64,000 bases of DNA, taken from assembly GCF_963583255.1 (NCBI RefSeq), contig NC_084804.1:28948461-29012460 (forward strand), given 5' to 3'. This stretch comes from Pyrus communis. Its lineage: Eukaryota; Streptophyta; Magnoliopsida; Rosales; Rosaceae. Each line of letters starts with the position of its first letter. The first letter of the stretch is position 1. Below are positions 1-11,267 of the stretch, in pieces. Under the pieces are notes generated by a model. That model saw only the letters and a list, made by a program, of their open reading frames with translations, did not search any database and had not been told where the DNA came from. A program made the translations under genes and the position numbers.

Positions 1-888
1 CCTGCCTGCACTGGGCCTGGACCGGCCTTGAATATAAGGAGAGAGGATCCTTGTCGGATCCTCCAATCACATTCATTCATCGTGCATTCTGTGGCCAGTT
101 TTTGTCAAGTACTGTTTACATTCAATTTTAAATAAAAAAAAATTTACAATGATTTATGACTGCACGATATACGATGAACATATGTGATTTGAGGATCTTC
201 GGAATCCTCACAAAGAGGATTCAAGGAGGAACCTCACTCTAATATAAGTGGTCTTAAAAAGGTAAAAGAGTATAAAATAATACCAAAAAAATAGATAAAA
301 AAATGATGATTGATTTAGGTGAGAAAAAAGAAAAGAAAAGAATATAAAATAATGAGATTAGGAAACCGTGCATTGCATGTAACCAAAATAGGGATGGTGG
401 GACCAAAAGAACTCATCCTGTCCATTGAAATTGAACAAGAAGATGGTGGTCCCCACTTGTCCATCTTCTTCTTCCTTGCACCCTGCAACATAATTTTCCA
501 AATTCACAAATTTTTCTAGACTCCTGCGACTTAACATATGCCTGCCTAGGCCTGCTAGCCTCCGCCCAGCCTCGCCTAGACCTTCATAACTCTGCCTAAA
601 CCCACCTAAACCTACCCAGCATTCCCCTAATACATTTTTCAATTTTGCGATTGATAACAAGTTAATCACAGCGGTCGGTCTTTGTCCAGCGCCTAGGCCC
701 ATTTTTAGAACACTGGCAACATGCGTCACTTGAAAATTCTATCCATTAAAATTATTGAGATTATATAAAAATAAGAAATCTGGAGACTTATTCATTTAGA
801 GACAAATGGCACTTAAGGTATGTCTGGATAACCTTATTCTAATATAATTCAATTAACCAATAAAGTTTAAGAACAAACTTAAAAATAA
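1..888. other. Intergenic flank, no gene seen
   Basis: No credible coding region was found. The short open frames here have no recognisable domain and overlap each other on opposite strands. About 535-700 is rich in CCTA/GCCT-like short motifs, as often seen in degraded MITE sequence, but no terminal repeats could be paired. The stretch ends at the 5-bp target duplication of the copia element (889-893). Confidence 0.5.
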
Positions 889-893
889 TAAAT

Positions 894-1221
894 TGTTGTA
901 AATATTGGTGGATGAATGAATACCAACAGAGTAATGTGGACTTGGGAAAAGAATGATGATTGTATTTGTGTGATACTTTCAAAAAGTGTGTGTTGTGCTT
1001 TTCAAGATGTAATTATTACATTTGTTTGGAGTTACTCTATAAATAAAGCGCTCATTGTGTTATCAAATGACACTGCGAAAAGAAAAGATCAATAACATCA
1101 GCATCTCTCCCCCTCTTTTATTTGTCATCCTCTTGTGTTATAGTTACAATGCGGTATTTTACACCCTTCGCTTCTGTCACTAGCAAAAGGTTATCTCTCT
1201 AACTTTTGCCTATCTATAACA
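894..1221 (+). repeat. 5' LTR of the copia element
   Basis: The LTR begins TGTTGTAAATATTGG and ends TATAACA, next to the TSD at 889-893. A TATA-like CTCTATAAATAAAG lies near 1035-1048 and is the likely promoter of the element. The sequence matches 10058-10386 over its whole length with many substitutions and small indels. Confidence 0.9.
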
Positions 1222-1454
1222 CGTTTCTCTAACCAGTTCTCATCTCCCTTCACCGAAAAATACTTTCTTCAAGGATTTTATTGTTCTTCTTCTTCCTCTG
1301 CCTCACCTGCATGATGTACTCTCGCAATGAACTGCTAGCACCATGCCTGTTTCTCATTCTCAATTTAACAATTACTTATATCTTTTGATTTCTTGTTTGG
1401 TGTAGTTCCTTATTACTAACCCAATGTGTATTTATGTTAATTTTAATGCAATCA

Positions 1455-1698
1455 AAGATGGTGCGGTACAATCGCCCATCTTGAACTACAAATTTAATCT
1501 TACTGCAATCCAAGATGGTGCGGTATCATCACCTATCTTGAGTTGCAAATTTAATTTTATTGCAATTTTAGGTGGTCGGTATAATCGCCCACCCTGCTCT
1601 GCATATTTAAATTTTCCTACTGTTTGAGTGGTGCAGAATAATCGCTCATCCTATGCTTGCTTTAATGAGAATGGCGCGATACAATGGCCCTCCTCATT
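1455..1698 (+). repeat. Tandem hairpin units in the copia leader
   Basis: Between the 5' LTR and gag lie about five related units spaced 45-57 bp, at about 1455, 1511, 1568, 1625 and 1664. Each contains an inverted repeat around a loop like GGTAYAAT. Unit 1 has a 10-bp stem with one bulged T (AAGATGG/CCATCTT plus GCG/CGC). Unit 2 keeps most of this stem with a G-U pair. Unit 3 changes GATGG/CCATC to GGTGG/CCACC, so both sides changed together. Unit 4 is weaker, and unit 5 has an outer AATGAG/CTCATT stem. A structured RNA leader is an inference; the repeats and pairings are seen directly. Confidence 0.75.
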
Positions 1699-1858
1699 AA
1701 TCATGTAAATCTCGAGCCTGAAGTTTTCAGTGCTTATCATTTTGGCCTGAAGATCAAAATGAAAAATTTCTAAGAACCAGAAGTTATAACACTACATCCC
1801 TCCAGAATACATATTATTGCAAGTTCTTACATATCTCATTTTTCTTTCAGAAAAGAAA

Positions 1859-2911
1859 ATGGCAAACTTGGCAAAACTTGATTTTGTTGCCCTAGACATT
1901 ACTGGGAAAAACAACCTTACCTGGGTAGTGGATTCTAAGATCCATCTGGAGGCAGGGAATCTTGGAGAAATAATCAAGGAGGAGAATAATGCATCTTCTC
2001 AAGATCGGGCGAAGGTCATGATCTTTATCCGTCGCCCCCTTGATAAAGGACTAAAGAGCGAATACCTAACGGTTGAATATCCATTAACCCTCTGGAAGGC
2101 ATTGAGAAATAGATATAATCACTAGAAAACGGTGATTCTTCTAAGGGCTCGTTATGAGTAGACTCACCTGAGGATCCAGGATTTCAAGACGGTGGCTAAG
2201 TACAATTCTGTGATGTTCAGAATTAGCTCCAAGATGAAACTTTGTGGGGAAAACATTACTGAGGAAGATATGCTAGAAAAGACTTTCAACACCTTTCATG
2301 CCTCCAATGTGCTCCAGCAGTATAGAGAATGAGGCTGCACTGAATACAAATAGATGATATCTATGCTCCTGGTAGCTGAATAAAAGAATGAGCTTCTAAT
2401 GAAGAATCATCAGTCCTGACCTACTGGATCTGCATCATTCCCAGAAGTGAATGTTGCTTCCCTCGAAATGAACACCACATCCTTTCGTGGCAATTATTAC
2501 AAACGAGGACGAGGCCACAGGCGAGGTCGGTGAAACAGGAAAGGCAAGAATCATGGTGTTCAATTTCACAACGTGATTCCAAGGCATAATTCAGGCCCAA
2601 GCTTCAAAAATGTAAATCGCCACCAAGGCAAAGCTCATATGAACAATGCTCCTAGAAACACTAAAGGGGCCTACCATAGATGTGGTGGCAATGGGCAATG
2701 GGTGTGTACCTGTTGTACCCCAAAACATTTGGTGGATCTATATCAAGCCTTTCTCAAAGAGAAGGGTGTCAAGACCAATTTTCTCGACCAAGCTAGACCA
2801 ATGGATATACCTGATCCAGTGTGTGACTTATCAGGGCAGCTGAACACAACCCACCTAGATGTCTCAGACTTCATTATGGAAAGAGGGAATGAAGTGTATT
2901 GGTTCGATTGA
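1859..2911 (+). pseudogene. copia gag remnant
   Basis: The reading frame starts MANLAKLDFVALDITGKN, the typical start of plant copia GAG (UBN2-type) proteins. In-frame stops begin at 2123 and several more follow before 2573. The frame then reopens to 2911 and carries a CCHC zinc-knuckle region near 2670-2720. There the first cysteine has become histidine and the histidine is replaced, so the knuckle has lost its metal ligands. GAG would form the virus-like particle in the cytoplasm; this copy cannot encode it. Confidence 0.85.
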
Positions 2912-3041
2912 ATCATTTCTATTTAATGTACTCTTCTCATTTTGAGTAGTCTAAATGCTTGCATTTCAAAATCAATAAAGGTGGCATGTCAATTTCCTTT
3001 TATTATAAATAAATTAACTTTGATTTCCTTACTCAGAAAGC

Positions 3042-3799
3042 ATGGATAAAAACTATGGTCATTCTCAAAACAAGAGAAATGGCGGAGATATTTGTAATGT
3101 AGATAGCGCAACCACGTATACAATACTTCGAGATCGAAAGTATTTCTTAAGCTTGATGCTTACAAAAGTAAAGGTAATAACAATATCAGGCCAATCAGAC
3201 GTAATTGAAGGCTCAGGGAAAGCCCAAATCATGTTACCAAATGGAACAATATTGTCCACACAGAATGCGTTGTACGTTACTCAATTTACTCGAAATTTGT
3301 TGAGTTTTAAAGACATACGTTTAAATAGATACCACATTACAACTAAAAGTGCATAAAAAGTGGAGTATTTATGCATTACCTCCAATGACACCCAGAAGCG
3401 TATATTGGAGAAGTTGTGTGGTTTGTCGAGTGGATTGTATTATACATACATAAAGACAATTGAATCACATACTGTCATGAACCAGAAGTTCATTGATATA
3501 AAAGTTTACATGCTTTGGCATGACTGTCTGGGTCACCCAAGATCCACCATGATGTGTAGGATCATTACCAACTATAATAGACATCCATTATTGAGCAGAC
3601 ACATTACTATCTCAAATGATAACCCTTGCAAGGCTTGTTCTCAAGGAAAGTTGGTAATTAGACCATCACAACTAAAGGTTGATGTTGAATCTCCATCATT
3701 TCTGCAAAGAATTCAAAGGGATATTTGTAGCCTATTCAACCATCTTGTGGACCATTTCAATATTTTATGATTTTGGTTGATGCATCTACCCGATGGTCA
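3042..3799 (+). pseudogene. copia pol remnant, part 1: protease and N-terminal integrase
   Basis: An aspartic protease segment shows the active-site triad region DSATTYTIL (about 3099-3125). It is followed by the GAG-pre-integrase domain with the W-H-x-C-L-G-H-P motif (about 3513-3540) and the CKAC cysteine pair near 3628, which form the HHCC zinc-binding part of integrase. Stop codons (for example after the segment ending at 3356) break the frame. The integrase catalytic core begins at about 3775 (VDASTRWS) and is cut by the solo LTR at 3800. The rest resumes at 7011. Confidence 0.85.
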
Positions 3800-3817
3800 T
3801 GTAATACCCCATATTAA

Positions 3818-3820
<3 letters not shown>

Positions 3821-3850
<30 letters not shown>

Positions 3851-3860
3851 GGGGGGGGGG
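3821..3860 (+). repeat. (TA)n(TG)n(G)n microsatellite inside the solo LTR
   Basis: A run of TA dinucleotides passes into TG dinucleotides and then about ten G residues, 20 bp inside the solo LTR. It is likely polymorphic. Confidence 0.9.
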
Positions 3861-4599
3861 TGATTATTTCTACGTAATGATTTTATTTGATTTATTTTTG
3901 TGCGTACTTTCGATATGTGAAATACTTTCAATGTAAAATCCTTTTTTGCTACAAATTATTTCAAAAACTAGCTAGTAGTACTTCATGCTCATATGTAATT
4001 AGAGATATTTTTAGTTTGAGTTGGAGAAGGGGATTATGATGAGTTTGGCTAGATTTTTCTCACAAAGGCTAAGTGGTGTTTGGCAATCATTAGAGAATAA
4101 AGAGGAGGAGTTAGTCACTACTCTAGATAGGTTAAGGTGGAAGTTGGTAATTAATAGAAGCTAATAATTAGGGTGTAGAGGTGCGAAGCCTTTGGCTTAT
4201 ACGTGTGGCTAGGCGTTGAGTTTGGTTTGATATTTTTACCAAGTAGGAGTGAGTTGGCAAGTTGAGTTAATTTAGAGAGATTACTCACCTCTAAACCTTG
4301 GAGAGGTGTGAGTCTATATAGAGCCATAGCTAGGTATGTGTATGTGTTGGCATGCATGTGGCAATATGTTGTTGTTTTAGAGTGCTTACTCACTAGCCTA
4401 GGGGAATTTCAATTAATTGTCTATATTCTCTCTTCAATGCTTCAATCTATCATTCCAAATTTTCCAATGAGGTGAGAACGGGTGAGATGCATATTCCTTA
4501 GAGATGAACATGGCCCTGGATGCTTGTATCCACCTTGCATAATATTGATTAACTTCACACATGTCTCCTTGCCATTTGAACACATACTAGAGCTAAGGT

Positions 4600-5005
4600 T
4601 TTGCTTAACAATTGTTGTTTGTCTATTGGACCACATTTCATTGTTAATTATGAGAACAACACTTGGTGACTTGGTATTGGAACATATATCATGGAACTAC
4701 ATTTGGTAATTTGCTATTGGAACACATAATAGGGCTAATGATTAGCTTAACATTTGTTGTTTTTCTATTGGACCACATATCATGGTTGATAATTGGTGAG
4801 GATTCATTCTCCAAATTGTTTGGACGTGGCCTTTGGATGCAAGGAATACCTTGCATGATATTCATTAATTCATGATTAATCTAACACTTGTTATTTTTCC
4901 ATTGGAACACATTTCATTGCTATTGATTAGGACAACAATTGTTGCTTTGTGATTGGAACACATTTCATGGTAACGATTAGCACAACACTTGCTTTCTTTC
5001 CATTG
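4600..5005 (+). repeat. Imperfect tandem repeats in the solo LTR
   Basis: About six diverged units share the phrase TTG(T)TTTTTCTATTGGAACACAT followed by TTCATGG or ATCATGG and a short AT-rich spacer. Unit spacing varies, roughly 55-110 bp. This is a repeat array inside the LTR. No function is visible. Confidence 0.65.
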
Positions 5006-7010
5006 CCACACTTGCGGAGATTCTTTGGAGAATAAGATGTCATGAAATCTACATAAAGCAAGGATAAAAGAAACAACGGAAGGACATAGAGGAAAAGAAG
5101 AAGAAGAAAAGAGAGAGGAAGAAGAAGAAGAAAGAAAGAAAAAGAACAACTCCAACAAAAAATCATTCTCCCTTTCATATTACCTTCCTATTTTTCTTTT
5201 ACATGTTCTTAGGGCTTAAAGCCATCTTTCATTGTATTTATAAGGCCCTCATATATAGTAAAATACAATGAAAGCAAAACCCAGTGGATGTAGTCGATTT
5301 GGTGAACCACTTAAATCTTGTGTGTTTATGCGTTTACATTTGAGATCATTTTCGTGAGAAGCACTTCCACCAAACTATAAAAAATCTCCATTTATTTTCA
5401 CTTGAGAATGATGTACAAGAATGTACAAGAGTGTGAGACAAATCCCAGAAAAATACATGAGACTTTACCCAACAAATATTTCCATCAAACTACTATCATT
5501 TTCATCTATCAAAAGAAAGATATTCAAAAACTAGAAATTCGTCCAGACTATTTAACAGATCAAAACACCATCATCCATAGATTAAATCATAATACTTTCT
5601 TCATGAGAGTTGTTCGGCTTTATCTCTAACATGATATATCAAAATTTCAGGAAAATCCAACGGTGCGATCTTATAATATGTTTAAATTACCAACTCAGTC
5701 TCTAATCCCGCAGAAAACTGGACGGCCATGTTACGAGTACCAAAACCCCATTTTTCGTAGCTCCAATTAAAACACTTCCTTCATAAAAGTTGTTCCTTAT
5801 CATCTCCTCTATAACATATCCAAAAACTAGATCAATCTAATCTATGTGCTGACTTATATCCCAGTTCGAACAGCTGATAGTTTCAGCTATATTAAAGAAG
5901 AAGAAGTAGGAGTGGTGGGCTAAAATAAAAATAAAAGATGATGTTTGGAAAGGGAAAAGCTAGAAACATGATTCCATGCCTTGTGGCCTTTGAGACATAT
6001 ATTTCACTCTAAAAATTATTTCTCTACATGGATGTCTATTCTTTTCTAATGAAAATAGGTTGCCTGACCATGATGGACGAGACGTTGGAAAAACATATAC
6101 GGAGTGGTCTACGAGCAACATTTTATATGATGGATTATAAATTATTACTTTGTTATTAATTTTATGATTATATTATTCTTGTTACTAATCAATTTGATTT
6201 TATGATTATATTCTTATTACTAATCAATTTGATTTATGTTGAAGCTTGCAGACTTGTAAGATAAAGTGTGAGTATTGATATCTATGTGAACATGACATAT
6301 ACATATGCATTGCAAAGCAAGAAAAAGAGTTGTGTTGAGTTTATAAGGTGTTTGAGTTGTGAGGATATTCAAGGGCTGAAGTTTTCCTTGAATAATAATG
6401 AACCGTGTATCTGTCAAGCGTAGGGTGTAGGGCTTGAGTGCACAAATTGGTTGATTATAAAAATAATGAAATCTTGTATATGTTAGGCGTCAGGTGCAGA
6501 GCTTGAATATACAATTGGGCGTCGGAGGAAGTGTATGTTTAATAAAGTGGAAACTGAGAGTTTAACTACAGAAATTGGGTTTAAGGGATGAACGGGAGTT
6601 AACTCATATTCTAACGTATCCATAGCTAAGTGGTATAAGCATGGTATGAGACGTGCAGGCTCGGGTGCCTTAGATATGTGTTGACGGGATTAGAAGGGAG
6701 TGAGTGCATTCATCCAGTTTATTTGCCTATGTTCCATGCATCTCATGGCATACATTTTATGTATTTGCAAGAGCTACTCATTTCAATTATTATTTTAGTT
6801 GGTACTTTTGTTATGAATTAATCTGTGCACTATAGTTATTCCGCTGTGTATTTTAAAATTTTGTATGTAAGATTTTGTTGATGTATGGTGTAATTGTTAT
6901 AATTTTATTTTATTTTTCACCATATCTTGGTTGTAGAATTTATTTCTATAGCTAAGATCGTTCACACCCTAACTCGTGAATAGTCTTTATTCGCGGGTCG
7001 AGACATAACA

Positions 7011-9830
7011 GGTCACATGTTTGTCACTTGTCTACTCGAAATGTAGTTTTTGCAAGACTTCTTGCTCAGATAATTAAGTTGTGAGCACAGTTCCCAAATT
7101 ACCCCATTAAGTCAATTAGACTTGATAACGCTGGTGAATTTACGTCTCAAACCTTTGATGATTACTGCATGACATTGGGCATTGATGTTGAACACCTTAT
7201 TCCTCATGTCCATACTCAAAATGATCTAGCAGAAGCATTTATCAAACAACTTCAATTAATAGCTCGCACTCTGCTTTTAAAAACAAAATTGCCAGTTTTT
7301 GCATAGGGACATGCCTTCTTGCATGCTGCATCATTGATTCGATTGAGACCTATAGCCAACCACCAATACTCATCAATACAACTTGTGTTTGGGCATCAGC
7401 TAAACATTTCACATTTACGAGGCTTTGGTTGTGTTGTTTATTTGCATATTGCACCCATAACGCAGACTGAGAATTTATGTGGGTTTTGATTCATCATCTA
7501 TCATTAGATATTTGGAACCTTTGACAAGTGATATATTTACAGCTCGTTTTGCTGATTGTCACTTTGATGAGACAGTCTTCCCGTCATTAGGGGAGAAAAG
7601 ACCATTCCAGAAGAACGGCAGGAGTTAACATGGGTTGTACCCACCTTGTTTCATTTTGATCCACGTAGCACTCAATGTGAAAATGAAGTGAAAATGATCG
7701 TTCATCTTCAAAGTATTGCTAATCAAATGCCAGATGCATTTAATGATGCTATGAAAGTGACAAAATCACATATACCATCTGCAAATGCACCTGCAAGAAT
7801 TGATGTCCCTGTTAGACAAAATAAAGTGGCAGCGAATGATTCATCTGGTGCATGCCTGAAGTGTGGTAGACCCCCAGGTTCAAAAGATTCAGCCCATTGA
7901 AAGAGAAAGACGAAGGCACAACTAAATCCAAATGAAATCATTTAGGAAGAGAAAATGAATGACAAATTCACAATTCATGATTCTGTATTTCCAGAAAAAG
8001 AAAATGTCCTTGATGAGACACATGTCCCTGAAGAGACAGAGGTACATGAAAGCAAAGAAATCTCAATAAATTATGCTTGTATTAATGAATTGTGGGATCA
8101 GAATGAAATTATCATCGACGACATGTTCGCATTCGCAGTAACCACTGAAATCATATTAAGCGATGACATTGAGCCCCACTCTGTTGATGAATGTAAACAG
8201 AGACATGATTGGCTTAAGTGGAAAGATGCAATCTAAGAAGAATTAAATTCCTCGAAAAGGCAAAATATTTTTGGATCAGTAGTCCAAACTCCGCCTGATG
8301 TAAACCCCGTGGATTACAAATGGGTATTTACAAGAAAGCATAATGAGAAAAACGAGATTGCAAGATATAAAGCACTACTCGTTGCACAAGCCTTTTCACA
8401 AAGACCTGGAATTAATTATGAGGAGACATACTCTCCTGTAATGGACACAATTAAGTTCCATTACTTAATAAGTTTAGTGGTTTCAGAAAAAATTGACATG
8501 CAACTTCTGGATATCATCACCGTGTATCTATATGGAGAATTAGATATTGACATATATATGAAAGTCCTAGAATGACTTAAGTTGCCTGAAACAACTAACA
8601 AACCACGAGGTATGTTCTTAATCAAATTAAGGCGATCATTGTATAGGCTAAAACAATCTGAACGAATGTGGTATAGTCGTCTCAATGAGTATTTGATCAA
8701 AGAAGGGTATACCAACAATATCATTTACCCTTGTGTGTTCATTAAGAAATCCAATTTTGGATTTGCTATAGTGGTAGTATATGTCGATGACATGAACCTA
8801 GTTGGAACCCCTGAAGAGCTCAATAAAACTGTTGAATATCTAAAAATCGAATTGAAATAAAAGACCTTGGAAAAACAAAATATTGTCTCGGCCTGCAGAT
8901 CGAGCATTGTGTTAATGGAATTTTGGTCCACTAATCAACTTACATTGAAAAAATCCTGAAGCGATTTGGCATGGACAAGGCTCATCCACTCAGCACGCCA
9001 ATGGTCGTTCATTCTTTGGACATTAAGAAAGATTCATTTCGTCCAAAAGAAGATGATGAAATGGTCTTTGGTCAAGAAGTACCATATCTAAGTGCAATAG
9101 GTGCTTTATTGTATTTAGCACAATGTACTAGACCAGATATAGCTTTTTCAGTTAACTTGTTAGCAAGGTATAGCTCTGCTCCAACAATTTGTCATTGGAA
9201 ATGAGTCAAAGATGTTTTGCGATACATTCGTGAGACAACAAATATGGGTCTCTTCTACTTAGAGAAATGCACAAATGAGCAGATCCTTGTTGGATATGCA
9301 GATGTTGGTTTTCTCTCTGATCCGCATAAAGCCCGCTCACAAACTGGATATGTGTTCATTAATGGAGATACTGCAATCTCATGGTGCTCAACAAAGCAAA
9401 CATTAGTTGCTACATCTTCAAATCATTTAGAAATACTTGCTTTACATGAAGCAAGTCGTGAATGTTCTTGGTTAAGATCAATGATCCATCATATCAGGAA
9501 TTCATGTGGTCTACTTTCGAAGACAGACAATCTAACTATCATCCATGAAGATAATGCAATATGTGTTGCCCAAATGAAGGAATGATTCATCAAGAGCGAT
9601 AAGACTAAACACATATCTCCAAAAATTTTCAGTGTACATGAGCTTCAGAAGGCTAAAGTTGTTGAAATCAGATAAATTCGTTCCAATGAAAATCTAGCAG
9701 ACTTATTCACCAAATCTCTACCAAAGTGCACATTTCGGAAGTTAGTGCAGAGTATCGGATTACGTCGACTTACCAATCAACTAAATTTAAAGAATGTGGA
9801 ATCAGGGAGAGACACATATCAAGGGGAGCA
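7011..9830 (+). pseudogene. copia pol remnant, part 2: integrase, reverse transcriptase, RNase H
   Basis: The frame of the integrase core resumes at 7011, with DNAGEF near 7117 and the HVHTQNDLAEAF region near 7208-7240. The reverse transcriptase spans about 8280-8970: YKWVFTRKHNEKNEI, the RYKA-LVAQ-FSQRPGI block, and the catalytic YVDDM at 8780-8794. RNase H follows at 8971-9585 with its SQTGYV and SxxEIxAL-like blocks. The end near 9690-9780 has the usual NLADLFTKSLP segment. Stops and frameshifts at about 8236, 8573, 8858, 9202 and 9583 break it into pieces, so no active enzyme can be made. Confidence 0.88.
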
Positions 9831-9844
9831 TCCATGATACATGC

Positions 9845-10023
9845 ATGTTGTACTCTTTTTCCTTCAGTTAGGATTTTTCCCACTGGGTTTTTCCTATCAA
9901 GGTTTTAACGAGTCAACGTAAACATACTTAACACTATATCAACAATCCAGGTAAAGTTGTACTCTTTTTCCTTCGCTATGGTTTTTTCCCACTGGGTTTT
10001 TCCAAGCAAGGTTTTAACGAGGC
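9845..10023 (+). repeat. About 70-bp duplication before the copia 3' LTR
   Basis: A segment starting GTTGTACTCTTTTTCCTTC and ending GGTTTTAACGAG occurs at about 9847-9914 and again at about 9955-10022, with a few differences. It lies in the untranslated stretch between pol and the polypurine tract. Confidence 0.8.
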
Positions 10024-10057
10024 AACTGATGTTAATATGTGGGCATCCAAAGGGGAG

Positions 10058-10386
10058 AGTTGTAAATATTGGTGAATGAATGAATGCCCGCACAGCAATA
10101 TGGACTTGGGAAAAGAATGATGATTGTATTTGTGTGATACTTTCAAAAAGTGTGTTGTGTTTTTCAAGATGTAATTATTACATTTATTTGGAGTTGCTCT
10201 ATAAATAGAGCGCTCCGTGTGCTATCAAATGACAATGCGAAAAGAAAAGATCAATAACATCAGCATCTCTCCCTCCCTCTTTTATCTGTCATCCTCTTGT
10301 GTTATAGTTACAATGTGATATTTTACACTTGCTTCGCTCCTGTCACTAGCAAAGGTTATCTCTCTAACTTTTGCCTATTTATAACA
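10058..10386 (+). repeat. 3' LTR of the copia element
   Basis: It is the partner of 894-1221 and ends TATAACA directly before the TSD TAAAT at 10387-10391. The first base differs from the 5' LTR (A instead of T). The TATA-like box reads CTCTATAAATAGAG. Confidence 0.9.
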
Positions 10387-10391
10387 TAAAT

Positions 10392-11267
10392 TACTGATGG
10401 GCTATGTTTTTTACCCCTTCAATTGGAGATGATATATAAATATGGCTTGCCATAATTCATTTAAAATAATTCTGGACAGAACTATGTTTAGCCCATTCGA
10501 TTGGAGATGGCCTAACAACTCTCCACTCAGATACGAGGGAAGACTGGAGGGGAAAAGGGCCCATGTCACATAGCCCAATGATATCCAAATTTGAATTGGG
10601 CATGAGTTGTGGTCCAATAACTAGAAACCAACACAAGGCGGGAACAAAAGAACAGAAGCATTGAGTTGGTGGCAGATGAGCTAAAGTTGCATGGCCCAAA
10701 GGACATTTGGACTTGGGCTGCCACCCAATAATTATAGCGTGCACAAACGCACAGGGGCGCATGTTAGCCTTTTCTTTTCATGCTCAATCGTCCTACCTCT
10801 CTTCCCGACAGAGATCAAAACGCAACCAGACAGACGGACACTGTGGCTTCTTCATCTGCTCCTCCTCCACTCTACGTTTGACGGTATCAAATTCTCAACC
10901 CTAAATTTCAAATTATTTACCGTTTTGTTTCGCCTTTAGTTTTCCAATTCACAATCTAATTTCACTACTTGTAGATCCATCCAATTTTTTCCTGCCTGAC
11001 AAAAGACCCTCAAATTTCTCTTTCTGTTTTGACCATGTCGTTTTCTTTTGAATAAAAACATCAAATTTTGCTTCTTTTTTTTGAATTAAACTAAATATTA
11101 GGTTGAGTTTTGAGTAGTGGTTATCTGCAATTCCAGTATTTCATTGATTAGTTATCAGTAGTTGATTATTTGGTTTCGTGTAAGTACATTGAGCATTGTT
11201 TTTGTTTTGTTTTGATAGGGAGCTTTCGGAGGTTGATAACCAGTGTTCAAATCTGTACTCACTCAAT
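10392..11267 (+). other. UFD1 upstream region and 5'UTR with intron
   Basis: Spacer and probable UFD1 promoter up to about 10780. A likely 5'UTR exon ends at 10883 before GTATCAA, and a 335-bp 5'UTR intron runs 10884-11218 (ends TTGATAG). The next exon is 11219-11270 and carries the start codon as its last three bases. About 10397-10510 holds two similar direct copies of a phrase around TTGGAGATG, possibly MITE debris. Transcript ends cannot be fixed from sequence. Confidence 0.55.

Larger units (their letters stand above)
3800..7010 (+). mobile_element. Solo LTR of a Ty3/gypsy-type element nested in copia integrase
   Basis: This 3,211-bp insert starts TGTAATACCCC and ends GAGACATAACA, so TG...CA ends. 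It is flanked by a perfect 5-bp duplication GGTCA (3795-3799 and 7011-7015). Removing the insert and one TSD restores the copia integrase reading across the join. No LTR pair, primer site, polypurine tract or protein domain is present inside, so it is best read as one long LTR left after recombination between two LTRs. The length and the ends fit long-LTR Ty3/gypsy chromovirus (Tekay/Del) elements, though family assignment is an inference. Confidence 0.8.
894..10386 (+). mobile_element. Ty1/copia LTR retrotransposon, decayed and interrupted
   Basis: Two LTRs of about 328 bp (894-1221 and 10058-10386) start near TG and end in CA. They are flanked by a 5-bp target duplication TAAAT at 889-893 and 10387-10391. 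Between them the order is gag, protease, integrase, reverse transcriptase, RNase H, which defines Ty1/copia. A purine tract (AAAGGGGAGAG type) sits just before the 3' LTR. A 3,211-bp solo LTR with its own TSD is inserted in the integrase (3800-7010). All coding parts carry stops or frameshifts, so the copy is non-autonomous. No usual initiator-tRNA-Met binding site was found after the 5' LTR. The LTRs differ from each other at many positions, so this is an old insertion. Confidence 0.93.

Noticed and set aside
1222..1260. tRNA-iMet primer site of the copia element
   Set aside because: The expected TGGTATCAGAGC is not found after the 5' LTR; the sequence there has no convincing tRNA complement.
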